A stretch of 64,000 nucleotides of DNA from Taxillus chinensis (taxonomy: Eukaryota > Streptophyta > Magnoliopsida > Santalales > Loranthaceae): positions 22,100,148-22,164,147 of the forward strand of contig CM042090.1 in assembly GCA_023512835.1 (NCBI GenBank), in the 5' to 3' direction. Numbering within the stretch: the stretch's first letter is position 1; every line of letters starts with the position of its first letter. Below the pieces are notes generated by a model. The model was given only the letters and a program-made list of their open reading frames with translations, was not told the origin of the DNA and did no database searches. Both the position numbers and the translations under genes were made by a program. This document shows, one piece after another, positions 51,665 through 64,000 of the stretch.

Positions 51665-54378
51665 ATGGGCGGAGCAGCGCAGGCGTTGAGGAGAATACCT
51701 CGTATTAAATTTCCTCAGAGACGTCCCAAGCCTTCTGGTCCGCTAATTGCTGTTTTTCCCCCCCTTTTTTCTGTTCTTTTAAATCGTGTTGTTTTTTTTT
51801 TTCTCTCGATTTACGTAGTTTGATGTTGAACACATTTATGTATTTTGTTATGAAGAACATACATGTTTATGTATTAATTTTCCAGGCAGTTACCCAGATC
51901 CGTGGCTCATATTTCCCTTTGACTCCGTACAATTTTTCTGTTTAATCACACGTTGTTTGAACATATTTGTGATGTTCACTGACTTGTTTGTAGGTGGTTG
52001 GCGTCAAGGAATCAATTTATCGCCATTAAATTGCTAGTTTTTTTTGTATTCCTTGTACTGGTTCTAAATTTTTAGTTTTATTTATTTACTTTTGATGTCT
52101 TGTAGAATGATAGCTTGTAAAAGGATGAAAGGACGCCAAAACTTGCAGTAGGCTTCGTGTATGAAATATTGGAAAATAAAGTGTTGTGAGTGGTGATGCT
52201 TTTCTTGTGGCTATCCATCGTTGGCCATTAATGGTTAATATCCATGTCCATGATGCCCTGCCCAATGCCCTGGAACAGTGGCTAGGACTTAGGTGAACCT
52301 TGCTTTGCCCTAGGAGCACCAGTTTTATCATATTCCATAACTTACCTGGTGAAAATTTTGTGGGGTTGGTCTGTTCATCTGTGGGACTAGTTGGGTGTTG
52401 TGTCTTTGAAAGAATATTCATGGTGTTCATGCATATGATTGAGAAGAGCTCGGGTTCGCTGTGGATCCGAGAAAAAGCTACACTGTACAGTTTTTTGCTA
52501 TTGCACTATCTTGCCGAGATTTGTTTCAAAAAACAACCATTAGATTGAATATTCATGTAATGTCTGTTTTGTATGTAAAATTTATGGTGATTTGATAAAT
52601 AATTTTGCGTAAATTTAATTAGAATAAATAAATAAATTCAGTTTTATTTATCTTTCGATTTTTTTCTAATTGAATTTGTACAAAAATCAATTGTCAGATC
52701 ATCATGAAATTTTACAAGCATGACGGACATTATATGAATATTCAATCTAATGGTCAGTTTTTAAAACAAATGTCGGCATGATAGTGCAATAGCAAAAAGT
52801 TGTACAGTGGGCTTTTTCTTGGATTTGCAGCAAACCCGAGCTCGATTGAGAATTGTACAATTTGTTTTGATATGTTTCTGCCCATCTTGACCAGGTCAAA
52901 GTTGGAGTTATAATTAATTTTTAGGTAACAAAACATTGACACATGCAGTTGAATTGGCCACCTTTAGTTAAGAAACTATTTTTATTACATCCTAATTTTG
53001 ACAATGTTTTGATTATTACAGGGGTTTGGTTTCAATTTTTTGTATTTATTGCACAAGTAGTTAATGTTTCATTCTTAAAAGCTACCTAAGTTATTTTGTT
53101 GTCTCCTTTTAGGTTCTGGATCCCAGCCTCAGCATGAGTCTGCATCTGGCAGTGTTAATCAATCTTTCTTTTCGAGGTCAGACGCTCCTTCAGTAGGAGG
53201 AAAAGCTTCTCTTCAGCCCAAACGAACACCTATTTCTGACAAGGAGATTGAAGCTATCATGGTATGCCCATTTTTTACCTAGAGGGTGTTTGGGGGAACT
53301 TAATTTTCTATGAACATGTGCTTATTAACTCCCAAAATGTTTGAGGGAATTTTTTTCACCTCTTAAACGGTTTATAGACATGTTTTTGTTTGTAAACAAA
53401 AATAATTACCACCTAGCACCGTCATGCTCTGGCTTCCTAATATTTCCTTATAAGCCACACTTTCTAATTATCTGTAGAACCTAAACCTAAAGCACACTCT
53501 TTGTTTCTTTAATTATTATAAAAAGAAAATATGTATTGCTGTATCAAATTGTGAATAGGAAGACATTGCAATTATAAATTGGTGTAAATATGAACTTTTC
53601 TTTTCCATAAAAAATTGTGTCCAAATGGTTTTTGTAAAGGATTTTTAAAGAGGTTTGTGGAACAATACAGGTTTTTGTATGGTGCAGTGGACTGCTATTC
53701 TTTTTAGCTGAATTAATGTAACCTGAATGTATACTTCAAACACTATTGAACAGTGTGATCGAATATATAACGAGGAGGTGATGCTATCAGTATCACCAGT
53801 TCAAAGTTCGTGGGAGTGGGACCATAGGGTTATATACCAATAAATAAATTTAATGATGTAAGAGTGGAAATAGCGCAGTCCCTTGATTTGCGGGGTCTTT
53901 CTTCTCTTCCAGTTTTTTGTTTTGAAAATTTTAACCTATGCAGTAGGAAGAAACCTGCCCTAAGTGTATTTTGTTCCATGCTAAATTACCTTATGTGCTT
54001 TGTTCTCGTTTCTATTCTAGATACCATGACAATCTATGTTCCTACTTCTAGGATCGGTGCACTCTTAAATAGTGGTCATACTTGTAAAACTAAGTTATGA
54101 GTTTATGTACAAAAATAGGAATTTCATGTTAATTCTTACATTGAAAAAGCTCTTCAATTGTGTACTAGACTACCAATATGTTATCATCCCGACTAAAATG
54201 TAATAATTGTTTAGGAGTAGAAGTAATGTATAATCTGCATAATATTTAGGGGTTGTTTGGGATTGCCAAATGCCAACTAAATTTATGTTATCATCCTGGC
54301 ATGCTGAGTTATTGTTCTTATTTTAACCACTTTTTTTTTTCTGTTTTAATATTTTGGTAGTTGGGTGGCCTCTTCTGA
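51665..54378 (+). CDS. Tiny conserved plant protein, function unknown (3 exons, 79 aa)
   Basis: Exons: 51665-51737, 53113-53261, 54361-54378; 80 codons including stop. Exon 1 reads MGGAAQALRRIPRIKFPQRR then PKPSG. Exon 2 continues GSGSQPQHESASGSVNQSFF, GGKASLQPKRTPISDKEIEA and IM. The 18-nt terminal exon adds LGGLF and the stop, giving the family-like ending EIEAIMLGGLF. A short basic N-terminus followed by IPRIKFPQR suggests a mitochondrial or ribosome-associated small protein, but this is inference only. The pattern KRTP...KEIEAI-LGG recurs in plant proteins I recall as uncharacterised. About 2.5 kb of the 2.7 kb span is intron, and intron 1 carries a foldback element. Confidence 0.75.
52446..52843. 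mobile_element. Long-TIR foldback MITE, Mutator-type, perfect 9-bp target duplication
   Basis: The left arm begins GAGCTCGGGTTCGCTG and the right arm ends CAGCAAACCCGAGCTC. The arms pair over roughly 190 bp each with few mismatches (for example TTTTTGCTATTGCACTATC and CCATTAGATTGAATATTCAT are shared). The flanks GATTGAGAA at 52437-52445 and GATTGAGAA at 52844-52852 are identical. A 9-bp duplication with very long terminal inverted repeats is the Mutator/MULE signature. It lies in intron 1 (51738-53112). Confidence 0.88.
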
Positions 54379-55279
54379 TGCTTTTGTGGATCTCTGGGAG
54401 TGAGGGTATGCTGTAAGTTCAGATTTGTTTCAAAGGAAGGCTGGGAAATAATTTTATTCAGGATGTTTTATAATTGAATTGAATTGCTTGTTTTGCCCGT
54501 TGTGTTATCAAAAAAACTTTTATTGAAATTTTGAAATGTAAAGTTGCCGAGTGCCAATATGAAGTGAATCCCCACGCAGCTGTCTGCAGGGCACCCCAAA
54601 TTGATTTATCACCCGAGTATGCATTTTCAGGCAACTCCCGTAGCGAAGCTCCCGATTTTCTATTTATCAAGACGTTCCCGCGTTTATTTATTGGCCCTAT
54701 ATTTTACATAATTGCTCTTTCAAGACGTCACCTATTAGTACATTTTAGGGTTTCCATCTGCTTTATTACAACATGAAACCAATTTAGCACACTACTTTCC
54801 TTTCGGAAAATAGTAACAACAACAATCATAATAGCAACAGTAATAGGAGGAAGAAGAAGATTGCATTAATCTGCAGTGGAAGGGCAGTGAGACGGTCTTG
54901 ATTTACATTTACATATGTGAGCTTCATACGAGACAGAAACTATCACATCAACTCATCAAAACCATTTGTTTTTATTTACCAATGTGAGCAGCATTATCTC
55001 CTAAAGTGATTAGAAAAGCATCCGAGCGCCAAAACCGTTTGGGTGTAGGTCATTTTTGCTTACGGAGTAATTATGTCACAATGATATGAATTTAAACACT
55101 ACAAAAAGGATTTCCCTTTCGTGACACTACTCTTTTAAAAGACAACCAAAAACATCGGCCATCCTAACGGTCATCAACTCCTTTCAATGTCGTAACCACG
55201 CTGCACAGAGCCCAACTCTATTTATAGTCAGATGCTTACTGAGATAGTAGGTATATATATTGTCAATGATAGTAGCCCC
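54379..55279. other. Interval between convergent genes
   Basis: 3' UTR-type sequence of both neighbours plus unassigned AT-rich DNA. A short open stretch (about 54531-54776) has no recognisable product. Confidence 0.5.
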
Positions 55280-58200
55280 TCATGCTTTGTTTAGAAGATG
55301 AGCAAGATTACGAAGCTCTTCAAAAGCAAGCATTGTTTCGGCATCAAATCCTCCAGCAAACTGCATAAGCCAACGAAAATATCAAAATATATAGACGCAG
55401 AATTTCCATAGTAACCAATCCGACTAAGCAACCATGTCTCCAACACATAACTAACTGGTTACAATACTGTCCCATGCAATTCTTTACAGGTTACAAAATA
55501 CCAAATTATAATTATCTCCCAATCTCCTTGATAAAGAACACACAATTGAGGAAAGCATATACGGATGCTGCTATTTATAACACACCTGATGGATTCTGAA
55601 GGCAAATCTCACTCCTTGAAGGAGCATATAGTCCATAGCGGGGTCTTTTTCCAACGCTCCTTTGTATTGAAGTTCCATAGCAACTCTTTCGATGTATTTT
55701 TTTGCCAGCTTCATTGAGCCAAATTTTATCTGAAACAACATGAAAATGAGTGGGATGTAAATCAATGTTAAGGAGACTCTGCAGAGCATTTTAAACCCAG
55801 ATGATTAATCAAATCCCAGAGGGGTCCTTCAACCTTATTAGTACTACAGTATCTCAAAGTTACCTTGCTCAACATCCCATTGTCAAGCATCCAATCTGTG
55901 GGAATTTGATACTCCTTGCAATGACGCATTAATGGATCCCTTGTCCGCAGAAGATTATAGACTGTGCGTTCCATCCTGTCCACAAATAAACCATTTATAT
56001 TGTACAAGAAACTAACGTCCAAAATATGGGGAGAGTTTCTGATTCTCACTTCTCAGACAAAGTGACCATTTTCTTTAAAGCAATGTCACAGGGCAAGCGG
56101 GGATTGTCCTCATAATGTGAAATGTCCGACTCCAGCTTCTTTAGATCTCTATATCCGAATGCAACTTCACGTAAAGTGTCTGCTTTCTTTTCGGGCCAAT
56201 CAAAATGCTTTAGTACTGCCCTCTCATCCACCTTATTGAAGATAAATGAAGAGAATGAGCAATCCACAATTCTAGCTCTTTTTTTTTTTTTAAAATCCAC
56301 AGCAATTTCGTACAAATTTAGAATACAAGCTCTTATCAACTATTGTATCCATGAAAGATGTTTGAATATATTGTTGAAAGCTCCATAGAAATTATGGTAA
56401 CAAATGGAGTTATTGTTTGACTTACAAGGAAGCAAAGTTCATCATCAAGCCATTTCACGAATGTCACAACATCTTCAATGTCTTGATAGATTGCTTCATT
56501 AACTTCCCTTATCAATGAATTAACAAATTCTCCTTGAGTCTCAACATCTGCCTTAATCTGGATAGGAAAGTTCATTATAACCATGGAGGATCTCAATCAA
56601 ATTCGAGGCAGAGGTAATTTAAGCACTAATAAATATCCAAACATTCTTCTCTTTCCATTTTATGGAAAGAAAGCTGATTATAATGCTAGAACGGTGCTTT
56701 GTTTCTTTCTTTACTGCAGAAACAATGGCATTTTTACTATAAACAACACAGTGGAAGCACTTACAGCAAGCAAATGTGATGAACGATTCTCAATTTCACC
56801 GATCATACTGTTACGAACATTTGTAACATCTGGACTGTCACATATTCCTCCATTTGAAGGATCTTTTTTAGAGTCTCGCTTCATAAGTGAATGGTAAAAC
56901 TCCACTACTTGTGGGGCTCGTCGAACCGTTCCAGTACCATTTTTCAGTGTAAACTTTGGAGGAGGAGGCGGGGGAGGCGGAGGAAGTGGCGCTGGATTTG
57001 CAGCCAAATTAACCCCTTTAGGACTCGAAGAAAGAGCACCAGAAGGCCTTGGAGGGGGATTAGGAATGCGCACGGCCCTTTTCTTATTATCTGGTGACGC
57101 TGCAGTTTTATTACTTTCCTTGCAGTTGCCAAATAATTGTGCTCTTTGAATCACACCCAAATCATATATTTTAGATGTTAATTGCTCCAGATCCTTTCCC
57201 TTATCTTTTGGACACATAAAACCAACATCACTATCAGACTGTCTTCTCTTACTCTGCCGACAATCCTGTGCACTGCATTCTGGTCCATTAATGGATTGCC
57301 TCCTTCCGGAAATTGTCCTATCCACTGAATCTGTATGTGGGGAGTCCTCACCAATAATTGGCCACTGTAACTTGTTTCTGAGTCTCTTTGCACTGAAACA
57401 ATCCAACAATTCATTGCTTTGGCAAGGCAAGAAGGTAGGGGACTCATTGGCCATCTCAATTGATCTCGGTTTACAACAAGTGTTATCATGGTCCATTGTT
57501 TTGCACGAATGTAACTCATTCCTCAACCACGAATTCAGCCACCTCAAATACACAAGCTCTTCAACTTCATTCATGCGGTTCATTTGCAGGTCTTCAACTT
57601 GTTTACAAAGATCTTCATTTGTGTGTTTTAACAAGGACGCCTCGGCTTTCATCTTGGAAACCGTGTTACACTGGTAGGATTCAAATCAACACAACACAGA
57701 GTTGGGAAATATGGAAACATGAATCAGTTTTGAGTTTCTCACAAATTTATGAAGCATAGAATAACACTAAAAAAGGCAAACAAGTGGAATACTGAAAATT
57801 TCCTTTTTTTTCCATGGCTTTCTCAGGAATCAAACATAAAGTCAGCATAAACTTGATAGAAAATGGCATCTCTGAAATTTTCTTTCCTTGGAATCACATA
57901 AGCCTGGGCAGGCTTTGAAACGCTGTTCGAATGAAGACCAGAACAGTGGTACTTCATAAACCTCGACAGAAGTGGGAAAAAAAAAATCACTTCCCCGGAA
58001 TCAAACAGAAAATTTAGGTGGAAATAAAAAAATTTATTACACAGAAAGTTTAAGAATCACCTCAGCAACCTTCTCAATCGAAGATAGCTTACAAGCAAGA
58101 TCCCTCTTCTGAAGCTGAAGCTCCTTGTTCAACCGCCTCAACTCGAAAACCTCCATCTCCAGATCATCACCTTTGGAATCGGAGCCCAACAACGCTAATT

Positions 58201-58645
58201 GTTCGCAGAGGCTCTTCTTCTCCGCCTCCAACGAACTCAGTCGCTGCTCGAATTCCTGAGCCTCCCTCTCCAATTCCGAAACCCTAGAGCTCCTCCGAGC
58301 CTCCAGCACCTCCGCCTGGAGCTTGGATTCCCTCTCCTTCGATTCTCGGAGCAGGCTTCGGAGATTGTTCAGCTCCAGGATCAGATCGCAAGAGCCAGAC
58401 GGCTTCGCTCGATTGGCGCACGCCGCCTTGGAACCGGCGCCGGGGAGCTGCTTCCTCGCCGGCGGGTGAGATCTGTTGGTGTCGGCGCCAGAGAGCGGCG
58501 ATTTCTTGCCGGAGGCGGCGGTCCTGAGCTTGGACGAGCAGCCCAACGGTCCTCCCCTGGCGGAGGCGGCCTTGGGAATTTGGTTCTGGTCAGCGAATCT
58601 AGCGGCTTTCGATCTCGCGTGCTTAGGGCTCTCTTCTTCCCTCAT
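55280..58645 (-). CDS. CHUP1-family protein (7 exons, 713 aa)
   Basis: Exons: 58061-58645, 56765-57670, 56426-56557, 56050-56231, 55864-55975, 55586-55729, 55280-55360; 714 codons, phases consistent. Residues 1-95 are basic and disordered. A coiled coil covers about 98-230 (LILELNNLRSLLRESKERES, SELEREAQEFEQRLSSLEAE), then the family motif MNEVEELVYLRWLNSWLRNE (about 230-248). A proline-rich stretch with ten consecutive prolines lies near 424-434. The conserved C-terminal domain runs from about 450 (VVEFYHSLMKRD) through KADVETQGEFVNSLIREVNE, VVTFVKWLDDEL, FDWPEKKADTLREVAFGYRD and MERTVYNLLRTRD to FAGGFDAETMLAFEELR. CHUP1 anchors chloroplasts and nucleates plastid actin; shorter relatives (IPGA1-type) act with microtubules. 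The CHUP1 outer-envelope N-terminal hydrophobic segment is absent here, so a non-plastid, cytoskeletal relative is more likely. The start at 58645 follows the family (MREEESPK). Confidence 0.92.
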
Positions 58646-61600
58646 TTCTGATCGGCGAATCGAATGTCGAAGCTTGGACGCGAATGTGAAAAGTGAAAAG
58701 CTCGCCTCTCGCCACCACTGGTAGTGGAGGAGCGGAGCTGCACTGGGTTCGAGGAGTGAAGTGAAGTGAGTGAGTGAGTGAGCGAGCGAGGGACTTTCAA
58801 ATTTTTGAATTTTGAGTTTGTGGTATGGGAAGAAGGAAGGACAATGCAACGGTTGGGTTTATTGGAGGGGCCCGCGAGATTTGTTTATTTATTGTCTCAA
58901 GTCTCTGCGCGTGCGTACTTGCCAAGTCTTTATACTCCTCTGTTCCCTTGTGCACTTAATTTTTGTTTGTCGGTCTGACTTTATTAAATTTAATAAAATT
59001 AATTATGTGTTGCATTAATTACAATTTTAACAATTTTCAAAAAAGATGTTGCATTTAAGGTTCACATCATCGTTTAAATTTAAAAAAACTTTTACAAATT
59101 TAATGCAATTAAATATATATACCTTTGACTCAAAAAAAATTAAAACTAAACTAAACTAAAATAAAATAATAAATAAAACAAAATTTGAAAAACTAAAATA
59201 AATTAAATAAAAATAACATAAAAACCTGAAAAATAAACAAAAGCTAAATAAAAACAATTAAACTAAAACTAATAAACTAAATAAAAACTAGTCTTTGATT
59301 AATTAAAAGATTTTTAATCTTTTAGCTTTTTAGTTTTAGGCTTTTTCATTATTTAGTCTTTGTTTATTTTTAGTTTATTTTTTAGGTTTTTATTTAATTT
59401 ATTTCATTTAGTTTATTTTACATTTTATTTATATAGTTTGTTTTTTATTTTTATTTTTTTTAGTTTTATTTAGTTTAATTTTTAGTTCAGTTTTTTTTAA
59501 AAAAAATTGCAATGAATATTTAATTAATGATATATATATATATATATAATTGCATTAATTTTGTAAAATGTATTTTAATTTAGTGGCAATGGAGTTGGTT
59601 TCGGGGATGGATCCTGAAAGTTCAGTTATGAGGGGAAAATGGGAGGGTAGAAGATATAAAGTATGTAATTTATGTTTAAAAACTATTATTTAAAACTACG
59701 ATTAGTAGTGCTAGTCCTGAGATTTAAGTGGTCCAATGTGATTATTAATTTGAAATTCCTTATGTAGATACAATAATATTGGTATCTAAATATTAAACTA
59801 TCGTTTTTTATTTTTACTATTATTTTATTATAATTATAGGAATACTATAAAAATTAAAAACATATATCATTATTGAAATTATGAATTAATTTTTGATTCT
59901 TTGTTGTTGTCGGAGGTTAGGCGAAAATGAGATGAGGCTTGGAAGCCTTAATTTTAATCTAACTTTTGAGAGTCTAAGACTCAGACCTTACTTGACTAGC
60001 CTTAAGACCAGCGCTGACAATTAGTATCATTTAAGTTAAAATTAATAACATAAAAGTAAAAAAAAACTCATCAAATTATCAAATAATTAAATTATATAAT
60101 TTTTTAAAATCATATAATTCATTTACCACTATTATATTTAGCAACATGTTATCACAAACAATATAAGATAATAAATTATATTACTAATTAATTTTAATTA
60201 TAACTATATATACATATATAATACATAGTTAAAATTAAAAATTATATATATAGCTATATACATTTAGCTACTATTAAAATTTATAATTTTATAATATATG
60301 TTTATATATTAAATTTAATTTATATAAGTTATATATTATGATGTTAAGTTTTTGGTTTTGTACAACTATTATTTATTTTTGTATTCCAAAATGAACTAAC
60401 AGGCATTCCATATAAGATGATATCGAAGTCAAACCCATAAAATGTTATCATCTGCCTATATCGATCATACATTTTCCTTATTATAAAAAATATATGGAAT
60501 TCGTTTGACTTATAATAAAATTATGTTAAAAAAGAGTTGAGCGTGATTTATAAAATTTATAACTAACTAAAATAACAAAAAAAATGTAGCAAAGAAGTAT
60601 TTGTTGTTTATATAACATCTATAATTAATATCCAGCTTAGATAGTATGCGAGTCTCGTTCTCTACTCTACCCTTTGCTAATGCGTTTCCTTAAAAAATAA
60701 ATAAATAAATCCCTACGGACCCTACCCATCTACTCCTATCTATGTTCATGACGGGCAAGCTCAAGAATTTATTTCTCATCATTGATTTTATCCATTGGCA
60801 CCAAGAGTGTGACTACTTGGCACAGATTCATGAGTCGTGAGAGATATTTTGACGCCATCAAACTCATCAGAGATTCAAGTATTTGGATCAAATCAATTAA
60901 CCCTTTAAACCTTTGTTCACAATAATTTTTTTTAATGAATTTTTATGTTTTGGTTTTTTCCTTGTGCAATAATATTATTAAGAATATTGTTACAGTTTTA
61001 GTGTATAAGTCTTGTCCATGACAGCATATGATGGATGCTTACGTCAGCCGAATAATACAATAGGACTGCATTAAGACTTTTTCAGCAAGCAGGCTGTGAT
61101 TACAACAAAAGATGAAGGCCGCAATGGACCAAAGGCCCCAATCCAGGTAATTGTTTTGGGTCAATACTTGGGACAACAGCAGGCCCTTGTGTTGGCCGTT
61201 GGGTAATCAAACACCTTGGCTGACCGTTTGTGTACTTCGGCCCAGGTAGCTATTTCCAGGGGAATGAAACAAAATAATAATAATAATAACTTCACTATTG
61301 TGATTGAATATTACTCCAAGATTGTATCTGGATTCGGATAGAAAATATAATTGAAATGGAGTACCAACTGACCCAAACCTACCACCCATTTTGATCGAAT
61401 GTAAGCATATATGGTAATAAATTATGTGTAATTAAATTTGTTTTACCGATTGATTTGTTTTTTTTTCCTTGTTTATTTGCAAATCCAAATTTGTTCACTT
61501 ATCTAGTTGTTTTCCCTATCTTTTACTAGGTATAAAGTGAAAATGGAATGTACATTTGTTTTTGCCCTAATGGGCCGAGCCCAGACAAACCTCTCAATAA

Positions 61601-64000
61601 AAATATAAGATTTAAAAAAGGGTCATTTTCTTTTTGCATGTTAAAGACGTGAAAGTAGGTCATTATTAATAAGCCTTTACCGGTTCATTGAATAAAGCAG
61701 GAGAACATATCTTTTTTCAGATGGAAAACAGAACTTTCCAAAGGATTATAGGCAATACAATCTTTAGCCTTTATTCAGTCATGTTGGATGGCACACAATA
61801 TTAATAATCCCTTATTTTTAATTAGAACTGGCCAATAAATATATATAGTGGCCGGCCTACAACTCAACATGAAGGGCAAATTTTGCATAGTCTTTTTTAT
61901 AACTATTTCTTTTTTAATCAGCAACTACTAGTTTCATCAAAACACCCCCTGTCTTTATGCTTTCATATTTAGTGGATTGACTTTAGGCATAAGCATGTTA
62001 CAATGTTTTAAAAATGTTATGCTGTCACATCGGCAGAATAACTTTACGCGTGAATTAATAAATAAATAAAAAGTTAAAATTATTATTTGCATTTTTTAGA
62101 AACTTGATCTTATCTTAGATCACAAGTTTAAATTTACTATAATCCCACTAAGACCAAATTGAATGCATAAAAAATAAAATTAATGACTAAATAATTTGTT
62201 TATACTCAAATACCTCTTTTTTTTTCTTTCCAAACCTCCATAAGTCTCTACTTTGATGTAAGAGATTTACTTTCCACGTACTTCTACACATAAAACAAGG
62301 GGAACCACACACCCCTCACATGATTCCATCTCACCACGCAACCAAGTTCACTTCATATCATAATATAACTTTTATTGTCATATCCGATCAAATCAACCTT
62401 GTAACAGGAGGATATGAAGGTGGGAGTGGGGGATGCAAGGCCCAAGCCTTTATCTTCCCAACCTTTTTTTTCTTTTTTACCACTTGACAGCGTTCTCCAG
62501 CTTCCATGCATGTTAATTACTTACCCATTTCCACTCTTTTTCACCTTCTACAGTGTGAAAATCACCCGAACTTGGTGCATAAGTTAAAAAGAGACCGACA
62601 CCATATCATTTGTCTTGAGAATAACAATGGGCTGGCTGCTCGCAGCTGGGTCAGTGTGTGAGATTACCTGTCACAGACCCCAAGGCTGCTTTGACAGTAA
62701 ACTCACGGGCAACGGGAATATAAAACTCATATAGGGATAACTGTTCTTCCCAATTGATTTGATTTGTTTGTATATATATTGAAATGAAAACAGGTAAAAA
62801 CATCCTTCATAATTGGTCAAATTAATTAGATATATACGGTCACATCACTCGCCATTACTTTATTTACTGTCTGGTTTGGCTTTCAATCTCTACCAGTAGT
62901 GCAAAACACTGCCTAAAGCCATAAATTTCACAATCAAACGGACACTTGCAACTGAGTGTGAGCCCTGTTCACCTGGTACCACTTTCCCGCGTTTCTCGTT
63001 TTGAAAATGGTTCAGAACATGAATTTGAAGACACCTGTTTTTTAGGGAAGCGTGAACCGCGTAAAATGCACTGGCTCGACTGGTTATTAATCCATACAAA
63101 AACTCCACTGTCAATGTGAAACGGTGCTAGGCGCCATGATTAACAGTTGTATGTGGATACCCAATTTTGTCGAATCAAGCAAAAAAGGTACTGTGGGGAA
63201 AGGCAAAAAAAGGGAGAAAGATTTGTGGGTCAGACAAAAAAGAATAAAATAGACAACTTGGGGCCGTCCTCCATCGGTGGATACTATAGTAGTAGTACAC
63301 ATGGATGGTGACAACAATGGCCAATGGCTATGCCAATTCGGAACCCACATTTTCCATGTATTTTATTCCTTAACTGTTCCAAATGAATCACCATCTTGTC
63401 TTGCCTTGCCGTGAAGACGTAATGGGCATATATTCCCCAGCTCTCGAGAATTACTTTTGCTACATTAGTAGTTTCATCGATCATAAATATATGTAATTTG
63501 ACTCCACGCATCGATATTAGCGTACAACAATATAACAATATTGTGTAAGATAAGATATTCATCTACTGGGTCGCTGAAGCTTTTGATTCATTATTTCGAT
63601 TTTCAATTCAATATAGAACGATTGTGCTTTTTAAGCATTTCTTTATATTTCCGTTGACAAGAAATAACACATATATAAAACTTTAGTATCGCATGAATAT
63701 TAAGATGTTGTATGGTAAAATTAATATTAGGAATGGATTTATGAAGTTTCGGGCGCTATGTAACTCATATTTAAAAAATATTATCTAAAACTTTAATTAA
63801 CACTATACATAAAACTTTAAACCGTTCAAATCGATCCGCTAAAATCAAATAAAATTAGTTTGACTTGATTTGAAATTTCAAAATCACGGTTTAAATTGAA
63901 CTGAACTGAATAATATTGTCAATTATTTATTTTATGTTTTGAAACTTATTTATTTAAGATTGATTACTAATATTTGATATGTTGTGTTTATAAATTATAT
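58646..64000. other. CHUP1-family promoter and long AT-rich intergenic DNA
   Basis: The first about 300 bp is the GC-richer 5' flank with (GTGA)n at about 58763-58782. Beyond 59000 the sequence is AT-rich with a large foldback at 59090-59568. No gene can be supported to the window end; short open stretches at 61207-61389 and 62890-63562 do not resemble any family. Confidence 0.6.
59090..59568. repeat. Large imperfect palindrome (about 480 bp)
   Basis: The left end CTTTTACAAATTTAATGCAA (59089-59108) is inverted as TTGCATTAATTTTGTAAAA at 59550-59568. The inner arms are A-rich on the left (AACTAAACTAAAATAAAATA) and T-rich mirror sequence on the right (TATTTTTAGTTTATTTTTTA). The hairpin tip is AAAAGATTTTTAATCTTTT near 59306-59324. 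No clear target duplication seen. Confidence 0.65.

Noticed and set aside
62600..63600. Less AT-rich stretch near the window end as a possible gene
   Set aside because: Short ORFs there show no family motifs and no consistent splice structure; it might be the promoter of a gene outside the window, which cannot be tested here.

Overview
This is nuclear DNA of a flowering plant, probably a dicot. The evidence is multi-exon genes with AT-rich GT-AG introns, the land-plant TTL and CHUP1 families, a nuclear gene for a plastid branched-chain amino acid enzyme, and remnants of plant Ty3/gypsy, hAT and Mutator-type elements. I rebuilt exons by hand from splice sites, reading-frame phase and family resemblance. 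Every gene model closes in frame, but none has been checked against transcripts.

Layout. 0.3-8 kb: two minus-strand genes, a small basic conserved plant protein (323-1800) and a TPR/thioredoxin-like TTL protein (4309-7970). 10.9-29 kb: a duplicated block. Ketol-acid reductoisomerase (KARI, ilvC type) is present as two complete ten-exon genes (11658-15172 and 24043-27457), both on the minus strand. Each is flanked upstream by a broken DUF946/VPS62-type fragment and downstream by the same degenerate GC-rich fragment. A third KARI relic made almost only of introns lies at 28085-28990. The single-copy ELP5 gene (17677-20911, minus) sits between the two KARI copies. 29-35 kb: no recognisable gene, only AT-rich repeats, hairpins and two unexplained GC-rich islands. 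35-48 kb, plus strand: a NECAP-like endocytic adaptor-binding protein (35200-38880), then a conserved plant protein of unknown function (coding part 46028-48341). The latter's putative 5 kb 5' UTR intron holds a decayed antisense gypsy element, itself hit by a hAT-type MITE. 50-54 kb, plus strand: a single-exon double-Agenet protein (49996-50535) and a tiny three-exon protein (51665-54378) whose first intron carries a foldback element with a perfect 9-bp target duplication. 55-58.6 kb, minus strand: a CHUP1-family protein. 58.7-64 kb: AT-rich intergenic DNA with a large imperfect palindrome.

The genes do not form one pathway. They serve valine/isoleucine/leucine synthesis (KARI), tRNA wobble modification (ELP5), clathrin traffic (NECAP), hormone/stress/cell-wall signalling (TTL) and actin- or microtubule-linked organelle or shape control (CHUP1 family). 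The most interesting signal is the KARI block. Copy 2 keeps every catalytic exon and splice site, including an unusual GC-AG intron shared by both copies, but it has lost 53 codons of its N-terminal targeting region by a microhomology-flanked in-frame deletion and carries an altered TATA-like box. This suggests relocation, subfunctionalisation or early decay of a core metabolic enzyme.
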